This document shows, piece by piece, positions 1-5,629 of a stretch of 8,154 bases of DNA; the first letter of the stretch is position 1, and every line of letters starts with the position of its first letter. The notes beneath the pieces are model-generated. The model was given only the letters and a program-made list of their open reading frames with translations. It did not search any database and was not told the DNA's origin. The DNA is from Oscillospiraceae bacterium (lineage in GTDB: Bacteria; Bacillota; Clostridia; Oscillospirales; Ruminococcaceae). The stretch lies in NCBI GenBank assembly GCA_022511485.1, contig JAFLUJ010000302.1, positions 1 through 8,154 on the forward strand, in the 5' to 3' direction. The translations under genes and the position numbers were made by a program.

Positions 1-394
1 GCTCGGTGCGGTCGGCGATGATATTAAGACATCGTTCCACCTCCGGAGATTTTTTCTCACGTTTCAGAATATCCAGATAGCCGCATATTGCCGTAAGGGG
101 AGTGCGCAGATCGTGAGAGATATTCGTAACTGCATTTTTTAATTCGGTATCTCCCTGATGAAATCTGAGATGTTCCTTCCGGAGGATCTTTAACTGTTTA
201 TTGATACTGTCAGCAAGCTGACACATTTCCATGTCGTGGCTTGAAATGTCAATAAGGGTGTTGGTATCGGTTTGGAGCTTTTCAGCAAAGGCTTCTGAAA
301 TTTCCCTTGCAGATTTTTTAAATAAATATATTTTTACTGAAAGAAAAATTACTGCCATAAAAAGCAGTATACACAAACCGATAAGCCAGAACAT
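1..394 (-). CDS. Sensor histidine kinase, N-terminal part (cut by window edge)
   Basis: First 131 codons of a membrane histidine kinase, read from my own translation because the gene runs off the window. Residues 2-25 form one hydrophobic segment (FWLIGLCILLFMAVIFL) with a basic KK stop, so there is almost no extracytoplasmic domain. A linker of about 60 residues follows, then the HisKA phosphoacceptor box NISHDLRTPLTAI with the predicted phosphorylated histidine at H94. The ATP-binding half lies outside the window. The start is ATG preceded by AAGGAGT six bases upstream, 13 bp after the stop of the upstream permease, so it is the last visible gene of the transporter operon. Kinases with one short anchor and no sensor domain often read out the state of a partner ABC transporter; that role is inferred from gene order. 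Its presumed partner is the response regulator at 3079-3747. Confidence 0.93.
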   Translation of the reverse strand, partial: MFWLIGLCILLFMAVIFLSVKIYLFKKSAREISEAFAEKLQTDTNTLIDISSHDMEMCQLADSINKQLKILRKEHLRFHQGDTELKNAVTNISHDLRTPLTAICGYLDILKREKKSPEVERCLNIIADRTE

Positions 395-407
395 CGGGGC
401 ACTCCTT

Positions 408-1157
408 TCATTTCAGGTCTTTTCTGCTGAATATACAAACACCTACAGCCGTTGCAATAACAATTATCAACAGAGAATAAAAAGGAAACATATTTATGTT
501 CTCGGGGATTTCCATATAATATCCCCACGGGGAGGGCGGAACAGTGTTTGTGAGCTGTATTATCTGACAGGTGGGAATAACATCATACAATGGTGTTCCT
601 TCAAAAGCGTCCGTCACTGACAGCATAATAAATGACAGGACAACAGCAGATACCGAGCCCTTCGATCTGCTTGGGATCAGCATACATATAAGATTAAAAA
701 CTGCTGCCATCGCAGAAACAGCAAAAATACTTACAAATACCTCCGACATGATTTTCCCGGCTGGCGTTTCAAATTTTCTTATTATTCCCACTGTCTCCGC
801 TGAAATTACGACCACAAGCCATATAATGTGCATTATCAAAGAAGCTGAGGTGCATGTTATCAGGTTAGAAAAATATACTTCCGCTTTTGAATGTCCCACA
901 TACAGCTTATTTCTTACAGCTCCGCCGCTGTAATCTGTTCCTATAAAGAAACCTATAAGTACAGCTATTACGATGCCGATATAAGTCGCTCCAGCAAATA
1001 ACATATTGTCAGAAGGAGAATAATGTCCTCCCTGCTTATCAGCAGCTGCCAGCATACATACAGCAAGTATGGCGGGAACAAGCATTGCATAAACGCATAA
1101 TGAAAAAAGTCTGCTGCTGAAAAGTCTTGCGAAATCCGCTCTTAAAAGCTTGATCAA
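408..1157 (-). CDS. ABC transporter permease 2 (LanG/BcrB-like)
   Basis: A 249-residue integral membrane protein with about six hydrophobic segments, starting MIKLLRADFARLFSSRLF and ending FSRKDLK. It is a clear paralogue of the permease just upstream: shared blocks include KLLRADF, YIGIVIAV, IGTDYS.G..RNK, VGHS, YFSNLI.CT.ASLIMHI and the terminal RKDLK. It lacks the roughly 60-residue extracytoplasmic insertion seen between helices 5 and 6 of its partner. The start is TTG: the frame is closed by a TGA nine bases upstream and no ATG or GTG lies between, while GAGGTG sits seven bases before the TTG. The gap to the upstream gene is only 11 bp. It probably pairs with permease 1 and the ATPase to move or extract a hydrophobic peptide or antibiotic; the substrate cannot be read from the sequence. 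Confidence 0.9.
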   Translation of the reverse strand: MIKLLRADFARLFSSRLFSLCVYAMLVPAILAVCMLAAADKQGGHYSPSDNMLFAGATYIGIVIAVLIGFFIGTDYSGGAVRNKLYVGHSKAEVYFSNLITCTSASLIMHIIWLVVVISAETVGIIRKFETPAGKIMSEVFVSIFAVSAMAAVFNLICMLIPSRSKGSVSAVVLSFIMLSVTDAFEGTPLYDVIPTCQIIQLTNTVPPSPWGYYMEIPENINMFPFYSLLIIVIATAVGVCIFSRKDLK

Positions 1158-1168
1158 TGCCTTTCACC

Positions 1169-2053
1169 TCATTTCAGGTCTTTCCTGCGGAAAATCAAAA
1201 TTCCTGCTGCTGTTGTGACAGCTATAAGTCCCAGCGAATACAACGGGAACAATGCAGTATGATCCGGCATTTCTCCGTCGTCTCCCATACCTTTTCCCGA
1301 AGCGCCGTTGCTGAGCTGCATGATCTGATTATTCGGAAGTATATCCGCTAAAAACTGATACACCTTTCGTTTTGTTCCTGTCAGATATTTGGGATTTTTT
1401 ACAGACTCCTGCGTTATTTCTATTTCCTCTCCACTTTCGGTCATTAGCGTAAGGCTATATGGCTCTGTATATTCTTTTTCAAGAAGCCTGTAATAAATAT
1501 TGTTTGCCGACATTATCAGCGCAAGAGAAAGAATAATTGTCGTAACAACTCCCGCAGATCTGCTTGAAATCAGCATACATACAAGAATAAAAATTGAAGA
1601 TAAAGCTGCCACCGTAAAAATGCTTGTAAAGATCAGAGCCGCTACATTTCCTGTTGTCATATCAAATTTTTTTGCTATTCCTGTTACCGATGCACCAATA
1701 ATTACTATCATGAACGCAATGTGCATTATCAGAGAAGCGGCAGTGCATACTATCAGGTTGGAAAAATACATTTTCATACGGGAGTGTCCTACGGAGATTT
1801 TGTTTCGGATAGTTCCATGACTGTAATCAGTTCCTATGAATATACCCAGAACTACTGCAATTACAATTCCGATATAGGCTGCTCCCACAAAAAGCAGTCC
1901 GTCAGGCGGATTGTAGTAATCGGGAAAGTCATGGGAATCTTTCCAATTAGTCCACATAGCAACGCCGGCAAGTCCGACCATAAAGATAAGACCCAGCCAG
2001 AAGATCCTGCTTTTGAAAAGTCTGATAAAATCCGCACGGAGAAGCTTACTCAT
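1169..2053 (-). CDS. ABC transporter permease 1 (LanE/BcrB-like)
   Basis: A 294-residue membrane protein with about six predicted helices (near residues 19-35, 54-75, 101-130, 140-165, 172-190 and 265-290). A polar loop of 60-70 residues between helices 5 and 6 carries charged segments such as ESGEEIEITQES. The start chosen is the ATG at 2053 (MSKLLRADF), not an upstream in-frame codon. It matches the start of its paralogue, has GGAGGT seven bases upstream, and overlaps the ATPase stop by 8 bp, an arrangement that suggests translational coupling. A longer frame to 2149 lies wholly inside the ATPase gene and is not credible. The last 15 bases of coding sequence plus stop (AAAGACCTGAAATGA) are identical to those of permease 2, supporting a tandem duplication. 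Expected to sit in the cytoplasmic membrane as one half of a heterodimeric channel. Confidence 0.92.
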   Translation of the reverse strand: MSKLLRADFIRLFKSRIFWLGLIFMVGLAGVAMWTNWKDSHDFPDYYNPPDGLLFVGAAYIGIVIAVVLGIFIGTDYSHGTIRNKISVGHSRMKMYFSNLIVCTAASLIMHIAFMIVIIGASVTGIAKKFDMTTGNVAALIFTSIFTVAALSSIFILVCMLISSRSAGVVTTIILSLALIMSANNIYYRLLEKEYTEPYSLTLMTESGEEIEITQESVKNPKYLTGTKRKVYQFLADILPNNQIMQLSNGASGKGMGDDGEMPDHTALFPLYSLGLIAVTTAAGILIFRRKDLK

Positions 2054-2960
2054 TGCCTGCACCTCCAACAAGAGAGATGTAGAAGCTTTCAAGGCTCTCG
2101 TCGTGATCCTCCATTGAAATGACCTCGCATTTTTCCTCTGCAAGAGCAAGGGTCAGTTTGGTGAAGTTGGGCTTGGCGTAAACGTCCGCTATGCTGTCCG
2201 AGAGAATTTTATATTCGATCCCCATACCATCAAGAACTCTTGCAAGAGCGGCGGTGTCGGTGACAGTCATTCTTACACACTTGCGGCAGGCGGTTTCGAG
2301 CTCCTCTGCGCTCATTTCCCTGATTATCCTGCCGCCGTCGATAAATCCGTAATGGGTGGCAAGACGGGACAGCTCGTCCAGAATGTGACTTGAAATTAGT
2401 ACCGTTATCTGACGTTCCCGGTTCAGTTTTAAAATAAGCTCGCGGATCTCAATGATACCCTGTGGGTCAAGACCGTTGACGGGTTCGTCCAGCACAAGAA
2501 AGTCTGGACTTCCGCAAAGAGCAACGGCAATTCCCAGACGCTGACGCATACCAAGGGAAAAATTCTTCGCCTTTTTCCTGCCGGTGTTTGAAAGTCCCAC
2601 TAATTCAAGAAGCTCGGTAAGACCGTCAAAGCTGGGCAGACCTAAAATGCGGTATTGTTGTTTGAGATTGTCCTCTGCGGTCATGTCAAGATAAATTGAG
2701 GGAGTTTCCACTACCGCGCCCATACGTCTCCGGGATTTAGAAATTGCTTTGTCGGAATTTTTAATTCCATACAATTCAAACTCTCCGCTTGTGGGAAGCT
2801 GCAAGCCGCATATCAGACGGATAAGGGTAGTTTTGCCTGCGCCGTTTTTGCCTACAAATCCGTAAATTGCTCCCTTGGGAACGTTCATGGAAAGTCCGTT
2901 CAGAGCTTTGAAATTCCGGTAGTGCTTGCACAGGTTATTTGTTTTCAGAACATAGTCCAT
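2046..2960 (-). CDS. ABC transporter ATPase (LanF/BcrA-type, E-loop variant)
   Basis: A 304-residue nucleotide-binding subunit. Visible motifs are Walker A GKNGAGKTT (37-45), a signature FSLGMRQR (134-141) in place of canonical LSGGQ, Walker B FLVLDEP (154-160) with catalytic E159, the D-loop GLD (163-165), and the H-loop H192 in ISSH. At the Q-loop position the sequence is VVETP with E85, the 'E-loop' known from LanF proteins of lantibiotic immunity transporters; this is the main reason for preferring LanF/BcrA over a generic ABC exporter. Residues from about 215 form a C-terminal extension with the beta-alpha pattern usual for the BcrA group. The ATG start has AGGAGGT seven bases upstream. 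It would energise the two permeases encoded just downstream. Transcription probably comes from a dedicated promoter just upstream and perhaps also from read-through of the regulator gene, since no terminator separates them. Confidence 0.95.
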   Translation of the reverse strand: MDYVLKTNNLCKHYRNFKALNGLSMNVPKGAIYGFVGKNGAGKTTLIRLICGLQLPTSGEFELYGIKNSDKAISKSRRRMGAVVETPSIYLDMTAEDNLKQQYRILGLPSFDGLTELLELVGLSNTGRKKAKNFSLGMRQRLGIAVALCGSPDFLVLDEPVNGLDPQGIIEIRELILKLNRERQITVLISSHILDELSRLATHYGFIDGGRIIREMSAEELETACRKCVRMTVTDTAALARVLDGMGIEYKILSDSIADVYAKPNFTKLTLALAEEKCEVISMEDHDESLESFYISLVGGAGNE

Positions 2961-2980
2961 TACTATGACCTCCTTTTCTT

Positions 2981-3008
2981 ATACAACATTTGCAAGAGCA
3001 GGTTGTAT
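2981..3008 (-). promoter_or_regulatory. Leader hairpin before ATPase gene
   Basis: ATACAAC (2981-2987) and GTTGTAT (3002-3008) are a perfect 7-bp inverted repeat with an inner TGC/GCA pairing. If transcription starts near 3011, this hairpin would be at the extreme 5' end of the transporter mRNA, about 5-10 bases before the ribosome binding site. A 5' stabilising hairpin or a regulator operator are both possible. No U-tract follows, so it is not a terminator. Confidence 0.4.
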
Positions 3009-3017
3009 TTGAAAACA

Positions 3018-3046
3018 AGTATATCACAAAATAGTAAAGAAAACGG
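3018..3046 (-). promoter_or_regulatory. Putative activator-dependent promoter of the ABC operon
   Basis: On the minus strand TATACT (3018-3023) is preceded directly by TGA, an extended -10. The 17-bp-spaced -35 position (3041-3046) reads CCGTTT, far from consensus. A good extended -10 with a poor -35 under phased direct repeats is the usual form of a promoter that needs an activator. The predicted start of transcription is near 3011, inside the 118-bp gap between the regulator and ATPase genes. Confidence 0.5.
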
Positions 3047-3075
3047 TTAAGAAAACAGTAAAGAAAGGGTAAAGA
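3033..3075 (-). repeat. Four direct repeats, candidate response-regulator boxes
   Basis: Minus-strand units TCTTTACC (3068-3075), TCTTTACT (3057-3064), TCTTAACC (3045-3052) and TCTTTACT (3033-3040) recur at 11, 12 and 12 bp, about one helical turn, with GTTT linkers. OmpR-family regulators bind tandem direct repeats with this spacing, and TCT-type direct repeats are known for the nisin regulator NisR. The array begins four bases after the regulator stop codon and covers the -35 of the ABC operon. That the regulator next door binds here is inferred. Confidence 0.6.
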
Positions 3076-3078
3076 TTT

Positions 3079-3747
3079 TTATTCTTCATTTCTCATTTTA
3101 AATCCGATACCCCAGACCGCCTCTATATAATCCTTTTCATTTACTGCACGAAGCTTCTTTCGCAGATTGCTTATGTGGATCTTCAGGGAGCTTTCTGTAC
3201 AGTCGGGAGTATCCATGCTTATTTTATCAAGGATCGTCAGCTTGGCAATTACCTGTTCCGGATTCTGCATAAGAAGTTTCAGTATCGCATATTCTGTCCG
3301 TGTCAGTCTGATCTCGGTATTTTCAACGGTGACGATGTGGGTATCTGTGCGGAGGGTTATCTCCCGGAATGTCAGTACAGAGCTTTCAGATGGACTGTTT
3401 TTATTTCTCAGCCGGACGGTTATCCTTGCAAGAAGCTCCTGCATATCAAAGGGCTTTGTGACATAGTCTGCTGCACCTCCGAGAAGCAGGTTCACCTTAT
3501 CGGAGGGGTCTATTTTTGCGCTTACAACAATTACGGGAATATCCCTGATCTGCGGAAGAAGCTCTTCTCCTGACAGCCCCGGCAGCATAAGGTCAAGGAG
3601 TATCAGGTCAGGCTTTTGCTTTGACAGGACGAGCAAAGCTTCCGTTCCCGAAAAGGCTTTATATACAGTGTATCCTTCGCTTTTTAAGGATTCCTCCAGC
3701 AGTGTATTGATATGGACGTCATCATCTATTATAAGAATGCTGGTCAT
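3079..3747 (-). CDS. OmpR/PhoB-family response regulator
   Basis: A 222-residue two-component regulator. The receiver domain (1-115) shows the acidic cluster DDD (8-10), phosphoacceptor D52 in LLDLMLPG, the switch serine S76 in VVSAK and the conserved K98 in TKPFD. The C-terminal half is a winged-helix DNA-binding domain with LTRTEYAILKLL, the recognition region SSLKIHISNLRKKL and the closing WGIGFKM hairpin. The start at 3747 (MTSILIIDDD) has GGGGAG ten bases upstream. A longer frame would begin at a TTG inside the -35 box, upstream of the transcript start, so it is rejected. It heads the transporter/kinase cluster and is the expected target of the kinase at the window edge. The likely job is to induce the ABC transporter when a membrane-active peptide or antibiotic is sensed. 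Confidence 0.95.
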   Translation of the reverse strand: MTSILIIDDDVHINTLLEESLKSEGYTVYKAFSGTEALLVLSKQKPDLILLDLMLPGLSGEELLPQIRDIPVIVVSAKIDPSDKVNLLLGGAADYVTKPFDMQELLARITVRLRNKNSPSESSVLTFREITLRTDTHIVTVENTEIRLTRTEYAILKLLMQNPEQVIAKLTILDKISMDTPDCTESSLKIHISNLRKKLRAVNEKDYIEAVWGIGFKMRNEE

Positions 3748-3781
3748 AAATATCATGCTCCCCGATATTATCTTTTTGTTT

Positions 3782-3810
3782 ATTATAGCACATATATTAT
3801 GGCTATTCAA
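3782..3810 (-). promoter_or_regulatory. Sigma-70-type promoter of the response regulator
   Basis: On the minus strand TTGAAT (3805-3810) and TATAAT (3782-3787) are separated by exactly 17 bp. Predicted start of transcription is near 3775, giving a leader of about 28 bases before the ATG at 3747. It stands back-to-back with the plus-strand promoter at 3838. Confidence 0.8.
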
Positions 3811-3832
3811 GTGGAAGTGTCACGGCAGCTTT

Positions 3833-3860
3833 GCACATTGACATTTATGGCGGAATGTGC
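3833..3860. promoter_or_regulatory. Inverted repeat, possible operator
   Basis: GCACATT (3833-3839) and AATGTGC (3854-3860) form a perfect 7-bp inverted repeat with 14 bases between, 21 bp centre to centre (two helical turns). It overlaps the -35 and fills the spacer up to the -10 of the rightward promoter, so a bound dimer would block that promoter. The regulator is unknown; a chance repeat is not excluded. Confidence 0.4.
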
Positions 3861-3866
3861 TAAAAT
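3838..3866 (+). promoter_or_regulatory. Promoter of the zinc-ribbon/TPR gene
   Basis: TTGACA (3838-3843), 17-bp spacer, TAAAAT (3861-3866), with an extended TGC directly before the -10. Transcription should start near 3873, about 27 bases before the ATG. It diverges from the response regulator promoter. Confidence 0.8.
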
Positions 3867-3899
3867 TTATTCAGATACTTATGAAAGGGGAGATCCCGC

Positions 3900-4793
3900 A
3901 TGGCAGTTTTCAAATGCAAAATGTGCGAGGCAAATTTAGAGATAACCGGAAATCCCGGCGTTATAAAATGTGAATACTGCGGGACTTACCAGACTGTTCC
4001 CGGAGCGGAGCTTCCGGACGGCACCAGAACGATCCAGCAGGTGATAATAGAATCGGGAGCAAATGTTGAAAATCTTATTAAGCGGGGAAACTTGTCCATT
4101 GAGGACAGAAAATGGAATGATGCGGAAAATTTTTTCGACCGTGTGCTTGATGTGAATGTTGAAGAGCCCCGGGCATACATAGGAAAGCTTCTGGCGGAAA
4201 ACAGGGTACTTACATTGGAGGAGCTCTGGCAAAGTAGGTCATGGAATTCGGTAAAGTCTATGGATAATTACAAAAAGGCATATCGCTTCGCTGACGATAA
4301 CATGAAGCAGATGCTCGACGAATATTATTCAAAATGGATATACAGAGAAGCCTGCAAAAAGGCAAGATCCTATAACACAGACGATTTAGAAGAAGCAGTC
4401 AGATTATTCACAAGCATAATCGACTATGAGGATTCAAGGGAACGTGCCGAGAAAGCTCAGGAGGCTGCTAACGAGGCAATATATAACTTTGCTTCGCTCC
4501 GTGAAAGATCAGGCAATATGTCAGATCTGTATCTTGCCATAAAGAAGTTTGAAAGTATTTCTGACTATAAGGATTCACGGGAAAGAGCAGAGGCACTCAG
4601 AGTAAGGTATTTTGATCTGAAAGAGGAAGCGGAGAGGGCAGAACGCAGAAAAAAGCTCCAGAAACAGGAATGGCAGGAAGGGATGCGGCAGAGGGCTATA
4701 AATCGTGAGAAGATAATAAAATTATGCGTTATAGCAGTAATAGCAGCTGTAATGATTATTTATTTCTGTTTTAAGTATTTTTATATTATTTAA
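3900..4793 (+). CDS. Zinc-ribbon and TPR protein with C-terminal membrane anchor (function unknown)
   Basis: A 297-residue protein I cannot name. Residues 6-27 hold two CxxC knuckles (C6/C9 and C24/C27), a small zinc ribbon (FKCKMCEA...IKCEYCGT). Residues about 58-100 read like a tetratricopeptide unit (NLIKRGNLSIEDRKWNDAE... ending AYIGKLLAE). Two copies of a helical repeat follow, marked by DYEDSRERAEKA at 175 and DYKDSRERAEAL at 222. A highly charged probable coiled coil (about 232-268) leads to a single hydrophobic helix at 270-297 ending at the C-terminus. The likely topology is a cytoplasmic body anchored by its tail. The start has GGGGAG seven bases upstream and its own strong promoter. 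TPR and DSRERAE-type repeats suggest a scaffold or protein-binding role; no catalytic residues are visible. No terminator is seen before hsp20, 171 bp downstream, so read-through is possible. Confidence 0.9.
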   Translation: MAVFKCKMCEANLEITGNPGVIKCEYCGTYQTVPGAELPDGTRTIQQVIIESGANVENLIKRGNLSIEDRKWNDAENFFDRVLDVNVEEPRAYIGKLLAENRVLTLEELWQSRSWNSVKSMDNYKKAYRFADDNMKQMLDEYYSKWIYREACKKARSYNTDDLEEAVRLFTSIIDYEDSRERAEKAQEAANEAIYNFASLRERSGNMSDLYLAIKKFESISDYKDSRERAEALRVRYFDLKEEAERAERRKKLQKQEWQEGMRQRAINREKIIKLCVIAVIAAVMIIYFCFKYFYII

Positions 4794-4894
4794 AGATAAA
4801 CACATCAACGACTTCTGTAATCGGACTTAATGATCATCGTCAATGTAATGTATCTGAATGGTCCGGTATAAAAACAACCCCGTAATAAAGCTGC

Positions 4895-4962
4895 AAATTC
4901 CTCCTGAATAATATTTTATAAATAGTACAAACTATAGAAAAAGAGTATTTCAGGAGGAATTT
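4895..4962 (+). promoter_or_regulatory. Perfect inverted repeat burying the hsp20 Shine-Dalgarno (candidate RNA thermometer/switch)
   Basis: AAATTCCTCCTGAA (4895-4908) is the exact reverse complement of TTCAGGAGGAATTT (4949-4962), and the second arm contains the AGGAGG ribosome binding site of hsp20. In RNA the 14-bp helix would hide the whole site. The 40-base loop holds a small hairpin, ATAGT/ACTAT around ACAA (4922-4935). Small heat-shock genes are the classic hosts of RNA thermometers, though those helices usually contain mismatches and this one has none. The idea needs transcription to begin upstream of 4895. I see no clear promoter in 4794-4894 (a lone TATAAA lies at 4867-4872), so read-through from the upstream gene or a non-standard sigma factor is possible. 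No CIRCE or CtsR-type operator is seen. Confidence 0.6.
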
Positions 4963-4964
4963 AT

Positions 4965-5390
4965 ATGTTTGCACTTACACCATTTGAAAGAAAAAGCTAT
5001 GATCTCTTCAATGCATTCCACGATTTTGAAAGGGATTTCTTCGGGGATGAAAGGCAGGTCAGCTCCTGCAAGACGGATATCCGGGACGAAGGAGAACGCT
5101 TCGTGCTCGAAGCGGAGCTTCCCGGATTCGACAAGAAGGATATTAATCTCGATATAAACGGAGGCTTCCTGACCCTTTCTGCGGAGAGAAGCTCCGAAAA
5201 AAATGAAAGGGACGACAACGGCAGATATGTACGTCGGGAACGCTCCTTCGGGTCTTACAGGAGAAGCTTTGATATTTCCGGCATCAATTCCGAGCAGATA
5301 GACGCGGAATATAAAAACGGCGTCCTTTTTGTGAATCTTCCAAAAAAAGCGGTTACCGCTCCCGAAACAAAGCGTCTTGAAATAAGATAA
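4965..5390 (+). CDS. hsp20: Hsp20 / alpha-crystallin family small heat-shock protein
   Basis: A 141-residue ATP-independent holdase chaperone that keeps unfolding proteins soluble in the cytoplasm. A short N-terminal arm rich in aromatics (YDLFNAFHDFERDFFGD) precedes an alpha-crystallin domain from about residue 34. Landmarks are DIRDEGERFVLEAELPGFDKKDI, the RSFGSYRRSFDI strand and the family hallmark KNGVLFVNLPK. The C-terminal RLEIR resembles the I/L-x-I oligomerisation motif. Length is normal for bacterial Hsp20. The ATG has AGGAGG seven bases upstream, inside the inverted repeat described separately. An intrinsic terminator follows eight bases after the stop, so it ends its transcription unit. 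Confidence 0.96.
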   Translation: MFALTPFERKSYDLFNAFHDFERDFFGDERQVSSCKTDIRDEGERFVLEAELPGFDKKDINLDINGGFLTLSAERSSEKNERDDNGRYVRRERSFGSYRRSFDISGINSEQIDAEYKNGVLFVNLPKKAVTAPETKRLEIR

Positions 5391-5397
5391 CAGATAC

Positions 5398-5431
5398 AGG
5401 ACTGTCCGGTCAGGATACGGCAGTCCTTTTT
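5398..5431 (+). terminator. Intrinsic terminator after hsp20
   Basis: AGGACTG (5398-5404) pairs with CAGTCCT (5421-5427), extended inward by CCG/CGG after one bulged base, and is followed by TTTTTG. It lies immediately downstream of the hsp20 stop. Confidence 0.85.
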
Positions 5432-5443
5432 GTTTGTGAAATA

Positions 5444-5472
5444 TTGATTTATTTTAAATTGTATGATATAAT
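5444..5472 (+). promoter_or_regulatory. Promoter of the intergenic ncRNA, copy 1
   Basis: TTGATT (5444-5449), 17-bp spacer, TATAAT (5467-5472) with an extended TGA directly before it. A second TATAAT begins at 5473. The ten bases from 5473 (TATAATAATA) are identical to those starting at the -10 of copy 2 (8063), and both lie 28 bases before the first hairpin core, so either -10 may be used. No reading frame follows for over 220 bases. Confidence 0.65.
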
Positions 5473-5478
5473 TATAAT

Positions 5479-5629
5479 AATATTAATTCCTAATTTACCA
5501 ATAGACATAGTCTATTGGTAAAACCGCCTGTACAGGCGGCAGTCAAAACCTGTGGTTTTGACTGGATTAGTATTGAACGGCTTTCTTGGCGGCTGCGCCG
5601 CCTCGCCGTATGAAATACGGCGTTTTTTT
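5479..5629 (+). ncRNA. Candidate multi-stem-loop noncoding RNA, copy 1
   Basis: A proposed RNA of about 150 nt between a promoter and an intrinsic terminator, with no ribosome binding site or credible reading frame. Hairpins in order: (a) TTTACCAATAGAC / GTCTATTGGTAAA around ATA (5494-5522), 13 perfect pairs; (b) the perfect palindrome CCGCCTGTACAGGCGG (5524-5539); (c) CAGTCAAAACC / GGTTTTGACTG around TGT (5540-5564); (d) a single-stranded stretch of about 23 bases (5565-5587); (e) GGCGGC / GCCGCC around TGC (5588-5602); (f) the terminator stem. Hairpins b and e share GGCGGC/GCCGCC sequence and could pair with each other instead, giving a possible two-state fold. I do not recognise it as a known RNA family. 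The alternative is a palindromic mobile repeat (MITE or REP-like). Confidence 0.6.

Noticed and set aside
571..933. Plus-strand frames opposite the permeases (also 1500-1820 and 1721-2122)
   Set aside because: Antisense shadows of membrane-protein codons; the two regions look alike only because the permeases are paralogues.
2054..2149. N-terminal extension of permease 1
   Set aside because: It lies entirely inside the ATPase gene; the ATG at 2053 has a good ribosome binding site and matches the paralogue's start.
3175..3573. Plus-strand frames opposite the response regulator
   Set aside because: The response regulator on the other strand has full receiver and winged-helix motifs; these frames have none.
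4822..4865. CGGAC / GTCCG pairing between the zinc-ribbon gene and hsp20 as a terminator
   Set aside because: Five pairs across 34 bases with no T-tract; no convincing terminator exists in this gap.
4867..4872. TATAAA as the hsp20 -10 box
   Set aside because: The -35 position 17 bp upstream reads TGTAAT and there is no extended TGn, so I did not annotate it as a promoter.
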